Shown here: positions 18,453 through 27,611 of the stretch, piece by piece
How the letters are laid out: the number at the start of each line of letters is the position of its first letter
How positions within the stretch are numbered: the stretch's first letter is position 1
Assembly (NCBI RefSeq): GCF_024170465.1
Contig: NZ_JALJYF010000002.1
Location: forward strand, 744,001-808,000
Reading direction: 5' to 3'
Length of the DNA stretch: 64,000 nucleotides
Origin: Natronospira proteinivora
Lineage (GTDB): Bacteria; Pseudomonadota; Gammaproteobacteria; Natronospirales; Natronospiraceae
Translations under genes and position numbers: made by a program
The notes under the pieces: generated by a model
Told to the model about the DNA's origin: nothing
Seen by the model: the letters and a program-made list of their open reading frames with translations, nothing else
Databases searched by the model: none

Positions 18453-19328
18453 ATGATGGGTATTGAAGAAAAGCAGGATGATAGCCGCTGGTTCACCGAA
18501 CGGGCCGACGAGGCCGGCATGGGGCTGCAGCTGCGTATACGCGGGAAGCTGCACGAGGAACAAAGCGATTTTCAGTTCCTGGAGATCTACGAAACCGAAT
18601 CCTTCGGTCACCTGATGGTGATTGACGGTTTCGTGATGCTCACCGAGCGAGACAACTTCGTCTATCACGAAATGATGACCCACCCCGTGCTGTTCACCCA
18701 TGCCCGGCCACGCCAGGTGGCCATCATCGGCGGGGGTGATTGCGGCAGTCTGCGGGAAGTCCTGCGCCACGATACGGTGGACTCGGTGACCCAGGTGGAC
18801 ATTGACGAGCGGGTAACACGCTTGTCGGAGCAGTATTTCCCGGAACTCTGCGAATCCAACAACGATCCGCGGGCCCGGCTGCTATTTGATGACGGCATTG
18901 AATGGATGCGTCAGGCTCCGGATGCCAGCCTGGATGTAATCATCGTGGACAGCACCGACCCGGTGGGCCCCGGTGAAGGCCTGTTCAATCGCGCCTTCTA
19001 TACCCAGTGCTACCGGGCCCTGGCCGATGGCGGGATACTGATTCAGCAGAGCGAATCTCCCCTGCTGCATCTGGACCTCATCCAATCCATGCGGGAAGCC
19101 ATGAGTAACGGCGGCTTTGATCAGCTGCATACCCTGCAATTCCCCCAGCCCACCTACCCCAGCGGTTGGTGGTCGGCCACCATGGCCCGCAAAGGCGATC
19201 AGGGGCTGGAACAGTTCCGGCGGGGAGACGCAGCAAAGCGCCGCTTCCCGACACGCTATTACTCAGCCGAGGTGCATGCCGGTGCGCTGGCCATGCCCCC
19301 CTTCTTTTGTCAGGCCATGGCGCGCTAA
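18453..19328 (+). CDS. speE: Polyamine aminopropyltransferase (spermidine synthase) SpeE
   Basis: Transfers the aminopropyl group of decarboxylated S-adenosylmethionine to putrescine. 291 residues, near E. coli SpeE (288). Visible are FQFLEIYETESFGHLMVIDG, YHEMMTHPVLFTH, the SAM-binding loop IIGGGDCGSLREVLRH (C where most members have G), VDIDERVT, and the catalytic aspartate region VDSTDPVGPGEGLF. Two adjacent ATG codons (18453, 18456) follow CGGGAG; the second has the more usual spacing. Divergent from speA. The agmatine-to-putrescine and SAM decarboxylase genes are not in the window. Confidence 0.96.
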   Translation: MMGIEEKQDDSRWFTERADEAGMGLQLRIRGKLHEEQSDFQFLEIYETESFGHLMVIDGFVMLTERDNFVYHEMMTHPVLFTHARPRQVAIIGGGDCGSLREVLRHDTVDSVTQVDIDERVTRLSEQYFPELCESNNDPRARLLFDDGIEWMRQAPDASLDVIIVDSTDPVGPGEGLFNRAFYTQCYRALADGGILIQQSESPLLHLDLIQSMREAMSNGGFDQLHTLQFPQPTYPSGWWSATMARKGDQGLEQFRRGDAAKRRFPTRYYSAEVHAGALAMPPFFCQAMAR

Positions 19329-19352
19329 GGCGTAAACGGCGGGCCCTAAGTC

Positions 19353-19751
19353 TTAGTCACAATAGTCATCAATCTGGCGCTGAAGGCGGTCCATCTCAGC
19401 CTGGGCCACTTCAGCTTCCAGCTCTTCCTGCTCACCCTGGTCATTGATTCGATACAGGACATCGGCGTCGCGGTACTCGGCCAGGCGCTCTTCCATGCCT
19501 TCGCATTCGGCCTCGCTCAGACGGGGTCCCGAACGGTCACTATCAGCATCCTCGTCTTCATCCTCTTCCTCGGCCAGGGCGGCCGGACCGCTGCGAATCT
19601 GAACCCGCTCGCTGTCACGTTCATCTTCCGGCGGTGTATCGGTGAAGTGCACATTGCCTTCATCGTCTACCCAGCGATAGACCTCCTGAGCGGAAAGACT
19701 GCCTGCCAGAAGGCAAAGAAAGATTCCAATTATCAACAATCGCCTGTTCAT
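19353..19751 (-). CDS. DUF4124 domain envelope protein
   Basis: 132 residues with a signal peptide (RLLIIGIFLCLLAGSLSAQ) followed at once by the DUF4124 motif EVYRWVDDEGNVHFTDTPP. The rest is highly acidic (EEEDEDEDADSDRS) and ends in a charged helix with two cysteines (SEAECEGMEERL... QIDDYCD) that could form a disulfide in the periplasm. DUF4124 proteins are common in gammaproteobacteria, with no known function. The gene starts 8 bases after the glnK stop in the same direction, so it may be a passenger on the glnK transcript. Confidence 0.85.
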   Translation of the reverse strand: MNRRLLIIGIFLCLLAGSLSAQEVYRWVDDEGNVHFTDTPPEDERDSERVQIRSGPAALAEEEDEDEDADSDRSGPRLSEAECEGMEERLAEYRDADVLYRINDQGEQEELEAEVAQAEMDRLQRQIDDYCD

Positions 19752-19759
19752 GATGCCCC

Positions 19760-20134
<375 letters not shown>

Positions 20135-20301
20135 TCATTTTGCGAACTCTGTCCCGGTTTCGCAAGCAAGGCTTGGACGAAGCCGACAATATCCGGGGAT
20201 GGGGGATTGGCTTTATACTGAGAGACGCCTGATCCAGCAGACCCCAGCGATCATGGCCGGGTGGCCCATGTGGCCGATACCAACGGCAAAGGAGAGGGAA
20301 T

Positions 20302-20556
20302 ATGGCTTTCGATCCCCGCAAACTCGACGAACTGGCCCGGCAGCTGGCCGGCAGCCTGCCCGAAGGCCTGCGTCACCTGCATAGCGATGCAGAGAAAAAC
20401 TTCCGGGAAGTCCTGCAGGGCGCCTTGTCGCGCATGGATTTGGTGACCCGGGAAGAATTCGATGCCCAGTCGGAGGTCCTAGCCCGAACCCGGGCCAAGC
20501 TGGAGAGCCTGAGTGAACGCCTGGAGACCCTGGAGCAGGAATCCCGGGATACATAA
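20302..20556 (+). CDS. ubiK: Ubiquinone biosynthesis accessory factor UbiK
   Basis: An 84-residue helical protein (BMFP family, formerly YqiC). Two segments are visible: an amphipathic N-terminal helix (PRKLDELARQLAGSLPEGL) and a C-terminal coiled coil (FDAQSEVLARTRAKLESLSERLETLEQE) following the conserved LVTREEFDAQ. UbiK forms a complex with UbiJ and assists the late hydroxylation steps of ubiquinone synthesis at the membrane under aerobic conditions. ATG 20302 follows AAAGGAGAGGGAAT. It is divergent from glnK and upstream of comM with one extra gene inserted between. Confidence 0.92.
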   Translation: MAFDPRKLDELARQLAGSLPEGLRHLHSDAEKNFREVLQGALSRMDLVTREEFDAQSEVLARTRAKLESLSERLETLEQESRDT

Positions 20557-20611
20557 GGGAACTTGCCCCCAAGGCATAACGCCCAACCACCGCATTCGAT
20601 AGCAGACGTAC

Positions 20612-20640
20612 TTGACTTAGGTGATTTGGTGAACTATAAC
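20612..20640 (+). promoter_or_regulatory. Sigma-70 promoter of the TRNG-repeat gene
   Basis: TTGACT (20612-20617), a 17-base spacer and TATAAC (20635-20640) give a near-consensus promoter. The start codon at 20685 is 45 bases beyond the -10 box, with CCCGGAGGGAAA as ribosome site. Among the best promoter matches in the window, implying a gene that is read well without an activator. Confidence 0.7.
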
Positions 20641-20684
20641 AGCAGTATTGCTATTCTGAACACCATATCCCGGAGGGAAAGCGA

Positions 20685-21635
20685 ATGGTCAAGCACTATC
20701 TGGCACTGAGTCTATTGGGCGGCCTGTTGCTGGCAGGCCCCGCTGCCGCCCATGAAGCCATCGATCTGGACGACGGCAGCGAGGTCAAGGGCAACCTGGA
20801 GACCCGTAACAGCCCTATTCGCCTGGGCAATGAGATCCAGGTGGAGGGCAACATCAACAGCCGCAACGGGGGCATCACCCTGGGCAACTCGGTCACCGCC
20901 CGAGACCTGAGCAGCCGCAACGGCCATATCCGGGTCGGCGACCAGGGGGAATTTCGTTCCCTGAGCACACGCAACGGCAGTATCACTCTGGGTAGCGGTA
21001 CCCGCAGCGAAGACATTGAAACCCGAAACGGCAGCGTCCAGGTGGGCCCAAACAGTCGAGTGCGCTCACTGGACAGCCGCAATGGCTCGCTCACCCTCGG
21101 CGCAGACAGCGAAGTGGAACGGGGACTCATCACCCGAAACGGCGCCATCACCGTCGAGCAGAATGTCCACATCGGGGAAACGATCGAGAGCCGCAACGGA
21201 CGCATCGAGCTGGCACAGGACAGTCGGGTGGGCGAGTCCATTCGGACGCGGAACGGCAGCATTCGTCTTATCGGCACGGAAGTGGGGCGCGACGTGGAAA
21301 GTCGGGGCGGCGACATCTCGCTCCAGTCCGGCAGCCATGTACAGGGCGATGTGACCATCGAAATAGACGCCGACAGCGGGCAGCGAAGCGGTGGCTTCCT
21401 CTGGTGGGGCAGAAGCAGCAATTATGCCGATGCCGGCAATATCGAGCTCAGCGGCGCCAGTGTGGTGGACGGCGAGGTCAAGATTCTGCTGCCTGCCGAC
21501 TATGACGGCGAGACGCCGGTCCTGCGGGTGGATGGAGACAGTGAGATCCACGGCAGGCTGCTGCTGGACCACCGGGTCGAGCTGGAGATCGATGACAATG
21601 CCAGGGTGGGTGACATCGAACGCCAGCAACCGTAA
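20685..21635 (+). CDS. Secreted protein of ten 18-residue [ST]RNG repeats (predicted beta-solenoid)
   Basis: 316 residues with a signal peptide (YLALSLLGGLLLAGPAAA, cleavage near 22). Residues 40-224 are ten tandem repeats of 18 or 19 residues, each starting SRNG or TRNG (first TRNS, last SRGG) and running as [ST]RNGxIxLGxxSxVxxxIx. A short hydrophobic/polar alternation with one turn per 18 residues is what a left- or right-handed beta-solenoid would show. Residues 225-316 are a different domain (GGFLWWGRSSNYADAGNIELSGASVVDGEVKILLPADYDGETPVL) that returns to the same rhythm at the end. It resembles polymer-forming or DUF4097-like adhesin-type proteins loosely, but I cannot place it in a named family. 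It has its own strong promoter and terminator, and interrupts the usual ubiK-comM adjacency. Confidence 0.88.
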   Translation: MVKHYLALSLLGGLLLAGPAAAHEAIDLDDGSEVKGNLETRNSPIRLGNEIQVEGNINSRNGGITLGNSVTARDLSSRNGHIRVGDQGEFRSLSTRNGSITLGSGTRSEDIETRNGSVQVGPNSRVRSLDSRNGSLTLGADSEVERGLITRNGAITVEQNVHIGETIESRNGRIELAQDSRVGESIRTRNGSIRLIGTEVGRDVESRGGDISLQSGSHVQGDVTIEIDADSGQRSGGFLWWGRSSNYADAGNIELSGASVVDGEVKILLPADYDGETPVLRVDGDSEIHGRLLLDHRVELEIDDNARVGDIERQQP

Positions 21636-21658
21636 TGGCGGCTGAGCTGCTCCTTACA

Positions 21659-21683
21659 GGGCCACCTTCCGGTGGCCCTTTTT
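21659..21683 (+). terminator. Intrinsic terminator after the TRNG-repeat gene
   Basis: Perfect 8-bp stem GGGCCACC / GGTGGCCC with a TTCC loop, followed by five T. It lies 24 bases after the stop codon, isolating this gene from comM. Confidence 0.9.
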
Positions 21684-21796
21684 CGTGCTTGCCATATTTT
21701 TCCTACAAAACAGGGCGTTTACAGCGGACAGCAGCACCGTGATGGGACTGGCAAAATCCTTCCCGGCTGAACGAGCAACAAGAATGGGGGGAGGGC

Positions 21797-23329
21797 ATGC
21801 GTCTAGCCACGGTTCGAACACGGGCATTGCTGGGAATCCAGTCGCCGGAGGTGCGGGTGGAGGTGCACATCGCCCGGGGCCTGCCCTCGCTGTCCATTGT
21901 CGGCTTGCCGGATGCCGCCATGCGGGAGAGCCGGGACCGGGTCAAGGCGGCCATCGGCAATGCCGGCTTCGAATTTCCTCGACGGCGGGTGGTGGTCAAC
22001 CTGGCACCCGCGGATCTCCCAAAGGAAGGAGCGCGATTCGACCTGCCCATTGCACTGGGTATTCTGGCGGCGGCAGGCGAGATTCCAGCGGATGCGCTGG
22101 AGGCCTATTGCTTCCTCGGGGAGCTTTCCTTGTCAGGTACCTTGCGCCCCGTCAATGGCGTTCTCCCCGCTGCCTGTGCCTGCGGACCGGCCGGCCAGCA
22201 ACTGGTGGTTCCCGAGGGTAATGGCAGTGAAGCGGCCCTGGCCGCCGAGACCGACAGTCGAGTAGCGGACCACTTGCTAACTGTGGCCAATGCCCTGATC
22301 AAGGACAGTGCCTTGCCCAAGACGGAACCGGCCGTGGCCGACAAGCCGGCCCGGGTGGCGGATCTTGAGGATGTGCGGGGCCAGCACCAGGCACGGCGGG
22401 CCCTGGAGGTGGCGGCGGCCGGGGGCCATTCGCTGCTGTTTTTGGGCCCGCCCGGTACCGGCAAATCCATGCTCGCCGCCCGCCTGCCCGGCATCCTCCC
22501 TGAAATGGATGACGGGGAGGCTTTGGAAGCCGCCGCCGTGGCCTCGGTAAGCGGTGAAGGCCTGGACCCGGCTCGATGGCGGATACGCCCCTTCCGTTGC
22601 CCTCACCACACGGCCTCGGGGGTCGCCCTGGTAGGGGGCGGCTCGCAACCACGTCCCGGGGAAATCTCCCTGGCCCACCGTGGGGTGCTGTTCCTGGATG
22701 AGTTGCCGGAATTCAGCCGCAAGGTACTGGAAGTCCTGCGCGAGCCCCTGGAAAGTGGCGAGATTCATATTTCCCGGGCTGCACGCCGTGCCACCTTCCC
22801 GGCCCGTTTCCAGCTGGTGGCGGCCATGAACCCCTGCCCCTGCGGCTACCAGGGCGACCCTATCAAGGCCTGTCGCTGCACCGAGGAACAGGTGGAACGT
22901 TACCGCAATCGGATATCGGGCCCCCTGTTGGACCGGATCGACCTGCAGGTGAGTGTGCCGCGCCCGGAACGGGAATTACTGCGTCCAGACGCGCCCCCGG
23001 GGGAATCCAGCGCGGCCGTGCGCGAACGTGTAATGGCCGCCCGCCAGCGTCAACAACAGCGGCAAGGCTGTCTCAATGCGGCCCTGGACAATGGGGGTAT
23101 TGCTGCCCATTGTGTGCCGGATCCGGCGGGCGGGCAGCTGATCGAACAGGCCACCGAACGCTTTGGGCTGTCCGGGCGGGCCTACCATCGCATCCTGCGC
23201 CTGGCGCGAACCCTGGCCGACCTGGAAGGCCTCGAGGGGATCCATGCCGGCCATGTGGCGGAAGCCATTCAGTATCGCAGCCTGGATCGTCGAGAAGCCA
23301 CGAACCCGGACCCGGCGATGGACGCCTGA
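21797..23329 (+). CDS. comM: ComM-like AAA+ ATPase (Mg-chelatase family, YifB)
   Basis: 510 residues. The N-terminal ChlI-type domain (TRALLGIQSPEVRVEVHIARG, GLPDAAMRESRDRVKAAI, VNLAPADLPKEGARFDL) is followed by an AAA+ module with Walker A GPPGTGKSM, the Walker B region GVLFLDELPEF, FPARFQLVAAMNPCPCGY with the CPCG zinc-like motif, and a C-terminal helical lid (YHRILRLARTLADLEG). In Haemophilus and Vibrio ComM is a hexameric helicase that promotes branch migration during natural transformation. It is close to ubiK as usual. GGGGGGAGGGC precedes the ATG. Whether this strain is naturally competent cannot be judged here. Confidence 0.95.
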   Translation: MRLATVRTRALLGIQSPEVRVEVHIARGLPSLSIVGLPDAAMRESRDRVKAAIGNAGFEFPRRRVVVNLAPADLPKEGARFDLPIALGILAAAGEIPADALEAYCFLGELSLSGTLRPVNGVLPAACACGPAGQQLVVPEGNGSEAALAAETDSRVADHLLTVANALIKDSALPKTEPAVADKPARVADLEDVRGQHQARRALEVAAAGGHSLLFLGPPGTGKSMLAARLPGILPEMDDGEALEAAAVASVSGEGLDPARWRIRPFRCPHHTASGVALVGGGSQPRPGEISLAHRGVLFLDELPEFSRKVLEVLREPLESGEIHISRAARRATFPARFQLVAAMNPCPCGYQGDPIKACRCTEEQVERYRNRISGPLLDRIDLQVSVPRPERELLRPDAPPGESSAAVRERVMAARQRQQQRQGCLNAALDNGGIAAHCVPDPAGGQLIEQATERFGLSGRAYHRILRLARTLADLEGLEGIHAGHVAEAIQYRSLDRREATNPDPAMDA

Positions 23330-23345
23330 AACCACCCGGCGGGCC

Positions 23346-23669
23346 TCAGCCCCCCGGCAAACCATCCGTGTGCTGGACCTCATAGTGGGTCACATCGGTG
23401 GGCATTTCCACCAGGTAGTCCTGCTCCTTGCTGTGATAACGGGCCCGGTCGGCGCGCCCGCCGGTAAAGGCCTCAATCGCTTCACGGCTATCCCAGAGAG
23501 TGAGGATCACAATCTCACTACGATTATTCGGGAGATCCCGGGTCATGACCATGACGCCGTGGTTACCTTTCAAACCGGTATGGGCCTTGATGCCTGTTTT
23601 TTCCATGTAAGCGAGGTATTCGTCCCGCTTGGCTGTAGGGGTCACGCCGCGCCATTCCCGAAGAATCAT
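23346..23669 (-). CDS. Antibiotic biosynthesis monooxygenase (ABM) domain protein
   Basis: 107 residues forming one ferredoxin-like ABM domain: MILREWRGVTPTAKRDEYLAY at the N-terminus, GVMVMTRDLPNNRSEIVILTLWDSREAIEAFTGG in the centre and YLVEMPTDVTHYEVQ at the end. The domain occurs in small heme- or quinol-oxidising enzymes and in stress proteins; the conserved residues do not reveal a substrate. GGAGGAG precedes the ATG. It converges on comM, with only 16 bases between the stops. Confidence 0.8.
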   Translation of the reverse strand: MILREWRGVTPTAKRDEYLAYMEKTGIKAHTGLKGNHGVMVMTRDLPNNRSEIVILTLWDSREAIEAFTGGRADRARYHSKEQDYLVEMPTDVTHYEVQHTDGLPGG

Positions 23670-23812
23670 GAGAGCTCTCCTCCAATACCGGCTGTAGCAG
23701 GGGTTTCAGCTTAGCATCCCTGCAGCGGATGCAAAGTCATCTGCCAAGCCCTATCCTGTACGAGTGTCGAAAACCAACGCAACCCGAACCTCAATCCCAA
23801 AGGGGCGGCTAG

Positions 23813-25447
23813 ATGCTGAAGAAACTGGAAGAAAAGCTGGGACTAAAAATGATTCCGGCGGTCTTTTTCACCTCCGCCATTCTGGCCATTGTCTTTGTCG
23901 CTTTTGCCGCACCGCTCAATGAGCCGGTTGCCGCCTTTTTTGACGAAGTAACCGGCTGGATCTCCACTTACTTCGGGTGGTTCTACATATTGAGTGTAAC
24001 CGGGCTACTGGGCTTTCTGATCTGGGTGGCCATGAGTCGTTACGGCACCATCCGCCTGGGAGGAGATGATGCCCGGCCTGAGTACAGCACTGTTACCTGG
24101 TTCACCATGCTGTTTGCCGCTGGCATCGGCACCATCCTGATGTTCTGGGGGGTGGCCGAACCCATGACCCGACTGGCCTCCCCGCCGCTGGAAGGGGTGG
24201 ACCCGGGCAGCCGGGAAGCGGCCCGTCTCGCCATGAGCATTTCGCTTTACCATTTCGGCCTGCATACCTGGACAATCTTCACCCTGCCGGCCTTGGCCAT
24301 TGGCTATTTCGCCTACCGCCATGAATTGCCCATGCGCATCAGCAGCATCTTCTATCCGGTGCTGGGTGAGAAAATTTATGGCCCCTGGGGCTGGACCATT
24401 GATGTCATCGCCCTGCTGGGCACACTCTTCGGGGTAGCGGTCTCCGTAAGTCTGGGTACGTTGCAGCTGAACAGCGGCCTCAATTACCTGGTGGGGCTGC
24501 CCACCAACCAGCTGTCTGAATTCGGCATTATCGTGGTGATCACCGTGCTGGCCACGATCTCGGTGGCCCTGGGTCTGGACCGGGGCATTCGTCGACTGTC
24601 CCAGTTCAATATCGCCATCGCCGTGGCGCTGATGCTATTCATCTGGCTGGTGGGCCCCACCCTGTTCATTACCAAGGGCGCGGTGGAAAGCGTGGGCAAT
24701 TACATCCAGGACCTGCCCTGGATGGCCTTCTGGACCGAAACCTTCCAGGACAGTGACTGGCAACGAGGGGCAACCGTATTCTACTGGGCCTGGACCATCG
24801 CCTGGGCGCCCTATGTGGGCATCTTCATCGCCCGAATCTCCCGCGGACGCACCATTCGGCAGTTTGTGGCGGGGGCCCTGGGCGCACCCACGCTGTTCAC
24901 CGTGCTCTGGTTTTCCAGCTTTGGCCTGGCAGCCATCAACCTGGAACTGGATCGGGGCGTGGATCTGGCCCAGCAGGTCCAGGAGGATGTCCCGGTGGCC
25001 CTGTTTTCCTTCCTGGAACAATACCCTTGGGCCCTGCTGACCTCCCTGGCCAGCGTCATTATCATCGCGGTTTTCCTGACCACCTCGGCGGATTCGGCGG
25101 CCCTGGTGGTGGACTTGCTTTCCCGCCGCGATGACCAGCCATCCCAGATTCGCCAGCGGGTTTTCTGGACATTGATGCTCGGGGGTGTGGCCGCCACCCT
25201 GCTACTGGGTGGGGGTCTGGAAGCCCTGCAAAACGTCATCATTACCCTGGGCCTGCCTTTCTGTGCCCTGCTGGTCTTCATGGCCTTCTCTCTCTTGCGG
25301 GCCCTGCATGCCGACCACCTGGGCTACTCCCTGAAAGATCTGGCCGAAGGTCGGACACCGAAAATGGAGCCCATGGGGGACCGTCCCATTGGCAAAGACA
25401 GTGGCTCGGAACCCTTTATGGAAGACCGCAGGGACCAGGAGAAATGA
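23813..25447 (+). CDS. BCCT-family betaine/choline/carnitine transporter (BetT-like core)
   Basis: 544 residues with about 12 membrane helices. The glycine-rich helix-3 motif reads FAAGIGTILMFWGVAEP, the AGIG form seen in E. coli BetT (proton-coupled choline uptake) rather than the GMGIG form of Na+-coupled BetP. The second signature is FYWAWTIAWAPYVGIFIARISRGRTIRQFV in register with BetT. Unlike BetT (677 residues) it lacks the long C-terminal osmosensing tail, ending after about 35 polar residues. Expected substrate is choline or a betaine, used as osmoprotectant. No betaine synthesis genes are adjacent. AAAGGGGCGGC precedes the ATG. Confidence 0.9.
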   Translation: MLKKLEEKLGLKMIPAVFFTSAILAIVFVAFAAPLNEPVAAFFDEVTGWISTYFGWFYILSVTGLLGFLIWVAMSRYGTIRLGGDDARPEYSTVTWFTMLFAAGIGTILMFWGVAEPMTRLASPPLEGVDPGSREAARLAMSISLYHFGLHTWTIFTLPALAIGYFAYRHELPMRISSIFYPVLGEKIYGPWGWTIDVIALLGTLFGVAVSVSLGTLQLNSGLNYLVGLPTNQLSEFGIIVVITVLATISVALGLDRGIRRLSQFNIAIAVALMLFIWLVGPTLFITKGAVESVGNYIQDLPWMAFWTETFQDSDWQRGATVFYWAWTIAWAPYVGIFIARISRGRTIRQFVAGALGAPTLFTVLWFSSFGLAAINLELDRGVDLAQQVQEDVPVALFSFLEQYPWALLTSLASVIIIAVFLTTSADSAALVVDLLSRRDDQPSQIRQRVFWTLMLGGVAATLLLGGGLEALQNVIITLGLPFCALLVFMAFSLLRALHADHLGYSLKDLAEGRTPKMEPMGDRPIGKDSGSEPFMEDRRDQEK

Positions 25448-25497
25448 TCCTGAGATCTCCCCACCGGACCCGGCCATAAGCCGGACCTGAATTCAAG

Positions 25498-25520
25498 CCT
25501 CCCGCCGGCACGGCGGGAGG
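25498..25520. other. Perfect 10-bp hairpin between the BCCT gene and rep
   Basis: CCTCCCGCCG / CGGCGGGAGG with a GCA loop, 17 bases before the rep start codon. It has no T run, so it is not a standard terminator. It lies in the rep leader or at the end of the transporter transcript and could modulate either. Confidence 0.5.
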
Positions 25521-25536
25521 CGTAGAATTCACGCCC

Positions 25537-27570
25537 ATGTCCTCCCTCGAATCACAATTAAACACCCTGAACCCGGAACAGCGGGCGGCAGTGACCGCCA
25601 TTGATGGGCCCGTGCTGGTACTGGCCGGTGCCGGTAGCGGCAAGACCCGGGTCATTACCCACAAGATTGCCTGGCTGCTGGGTGAGTGTCAGGTGCCCCC
25701 CGAACGGGTGGCCGCCGTAACCTTCACCAACAAGGCCGCGCGGGAGATGAAGGAACGGGTGGGCCGCCTGATTCCCGCCGAACGAGCCAAGCACCTGATG
25801 GTATGCACCTTCCACACCCTGGGTCTGAGAATCATCCGCGAAGAGTACAAGGCCCTGGGGCTCAAACGCGGTTTCAGCATTTTCGATGCCGAAGACAGCC
25901 GCAACTTGATCCGGGAATTGCTCAAGGGAGATAACCGGGATGCCCAGGATGTGATTGATGTGGTCCAGTGGCGGATTTCCGGCTGGAAATCCGCCCGGGT
26001 AGGCGCGGAACAAGCCGTGGGTCTGGCCGAGAACAACCAGGAACTGATGGCAGCCCGGATCTATGCCCAGTATGAACGGCATCTGCTGGCCTACAATGCG
26101 GTGGATTTCGACGACCTGATCGTCAAGCCGGTGCATCTTTTCGCGGAGAACGCCGAGATTCGGGATCGCTGGCAGAATCGCTTTCGCTATCTGCTGGTGG
26201 ATGAGTATCAGGACACCAACGGGGCCCAGTATGAACTGCTCCGCCAGCTCACCGGCCCCCGGGCGGCTTTTACGGTGGTGGGGGATGACGACCAGAGCAT
26301 TTACGCCTGGCGGGGCGCCCAGCCAGAGAACCTGGCCAATCTGCAAACGGACTACCCCGCCCTCTCGGTGGTCAAACTGGAACAGAATTTCCGGTCCACC
26401 TCCCGGATTCTGCGGGTGGCCAACCAATTGATCGCCAATAACCCCCATCTGTTCGACAAGCAGCTCTGGAGCCGCAAGGGCGAAGGTGACGATATTCGCG
26501 TGGTGCCCTGCAAGGATGGCTTCGGGGAAGCGGAACAGGTGGTGGCAAGAATCCTTCAACACAAGATGGAGCGGGGTTGCAGCTGGGGCAATTACGCCAT
26601 CCTCTACCGCGGCAATCACCAGGCCAAACCCTTCGAGAAGATGCTGCGGGAACACAATATCCCCTACCACATCTCTGGTGGGCAGAGCTTCTTTGACCGG
26701 GCCGAAGTGAAGGACACCGTGGCCTATCTGCGACTGCTGGCCAATCCGGATGACGATAGCGCCTTCCTGAGAGTCATCAATGTACCCCGGAGAGAAGTGG
26801 GCGCCACCACCCTGGAAAAGCTGGGGGGCTATGCCCGGGAACGGGGCATCGGCCTGTTCTCCAGCTGCCTGGAGTTCGGCCTGCATCATGTGCTCCCTGC
26901 CCGCACTGCCCAACGCCTGGAGGAATTCGCGGTCTGGCTGGGCAAACTGGGCGAAGAAGCGGAACACAGTGACGAGCCGGTCCAGATCGCCCGTCGGCTG
27001 ATTGAGGAAGCAGGGTACCTGGATTGGCTGGAGGAAACCGCCCGGGACCCCAAGGCCTTTGAACGACGCAAAGACAATCTGGAAGAGCTGTTCAGCTGGA
27101 TGGGCAATATCGCCAAGCGGGCCGACGGTGATATCGACCTGACCGGCATCCTCAATCACATGAGCCTGATGGACATGCTGGACCGATCCGGCGATGACCC
27201 CGGGGATGCAGTCAGCCTGATGACCCTGCACGCTGCCAAGGGCCTGGAATTTCCCCATGTCCATCTAGTGGGCATGGAAGAGGAGCTGCTGCCCCACCGC
27301 AACAACCTGGAAGGGGAAGGCCTGGAGGAAGAGCGGCGTCTGTTCTACGTGGGCATTACCCGCGCCCAGGAGGAACTCACCCTCACCTATGCCCGCAAGC
27401 GCCGCCGCTACGGCGAGGACCTGGATTGCACACCCAGTCGTTTTCTCGAGGAACTGCCCGAAGAAGATCTGCACTGGGCCGGCCGTACCCCGGAAGACCC
27501 GGAGAAAAAGAAGGAAACCGGCCGCAGCCATGTAGCCGGCCTGCGCAGTCTTTTAGCCCCGGAGACTTGA
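25537..27570 (+). CDS. rep: ATP-dependent DNA helicase Rep
   Basis: A 677-residue UvrD-family 3'-5' helicase, the same size as E. coli Rep (673). Motifs in order: NPEQRAAV (Q), LAGAGSGKTRVIT (I), VTFTNKAAREMKERV (Ia), LLVDEYQDTN (II), VVGDDDQSIYAWRGA (III), LEQNFRSTSRIL (IV), VSLMTLHAAKGLEFPHV (V) and YVGITRAQEELTL (VI). Specific identity with Rep rather than UvrD or PcrA rests on FHTLGLRIIREEY and YHISGGQSFFDRAEVKD. Rep removes proteins ahead of replication forks. It may be transcribed from within the short gap after the BCCT gene. Confidence 0.96.
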   Translation: MSSLESQLNTLNPEQRAAVTAIDGPVLVLAGAGSGKTRVITHKIAWLLGECQVPPERVAAVTFTNKAAREMKERVGRLIPAERAKHLMVCTFHTLGLRIIREEYKALGLKRGFSIFDAEDSRNLIRELLKGDNRDAQDVIDVVQWRISGWKSARVGAEQAVGLAENNQELMAARIYAQYERHLLAYNAVDFDDLIVKPVHLFAENAEIRDRWQNRFRYLLVDEYQDTNGAQYELLRQLTGPRAAFTVVGDDDQSIYAWRGAQPENLANLQTDYPALSVVKLEQNFRSTSRILRVANQLIANNPHLFDKQLWSRKGEGDDIRVVPCKDGFGEAEQVVARILQHKMERGCSWGNYAILYRGNHQAKPFEKMLREHNIPYHISGGQSFFDRAEVKDTVAYLRLLANPDDDSAFLRVINVPRREVGATTLEKLGGYARERGIGLFSSCLEFGLHHVLPARTAQRLEEFAVWLGKLGEEAEHSDEPVQIARRLIEEAGYLDWLEETARDPKAFERRKDNLEELFSWMGNIAKRADGDIDLTGILNHMSLMDMLDRSGDDPGDAVSLMTLHAAKGLEFPHVHLVGMEEELLPHRNNLEGEGLEEERRLFYVGITRAQEELTLTYARKRRRYGEDLDCTPSRFLEELPEEDLHWAGRTPEDPEKKKETGRSHVAGLRSLLAPET

Positions 27571-27611
27571 GTGTTTGGTAGAGGGATTTAGGCGTTAGAA
27601 AGATTTAAAGG

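Noticed and set aside
20762-21350. Regular DNA periodicity that could suggest a CRISPR array
   Set aside because: The 54-base period lies in an open reading frame, reflects 18-residue protein repeats, and varies at third codon positions.
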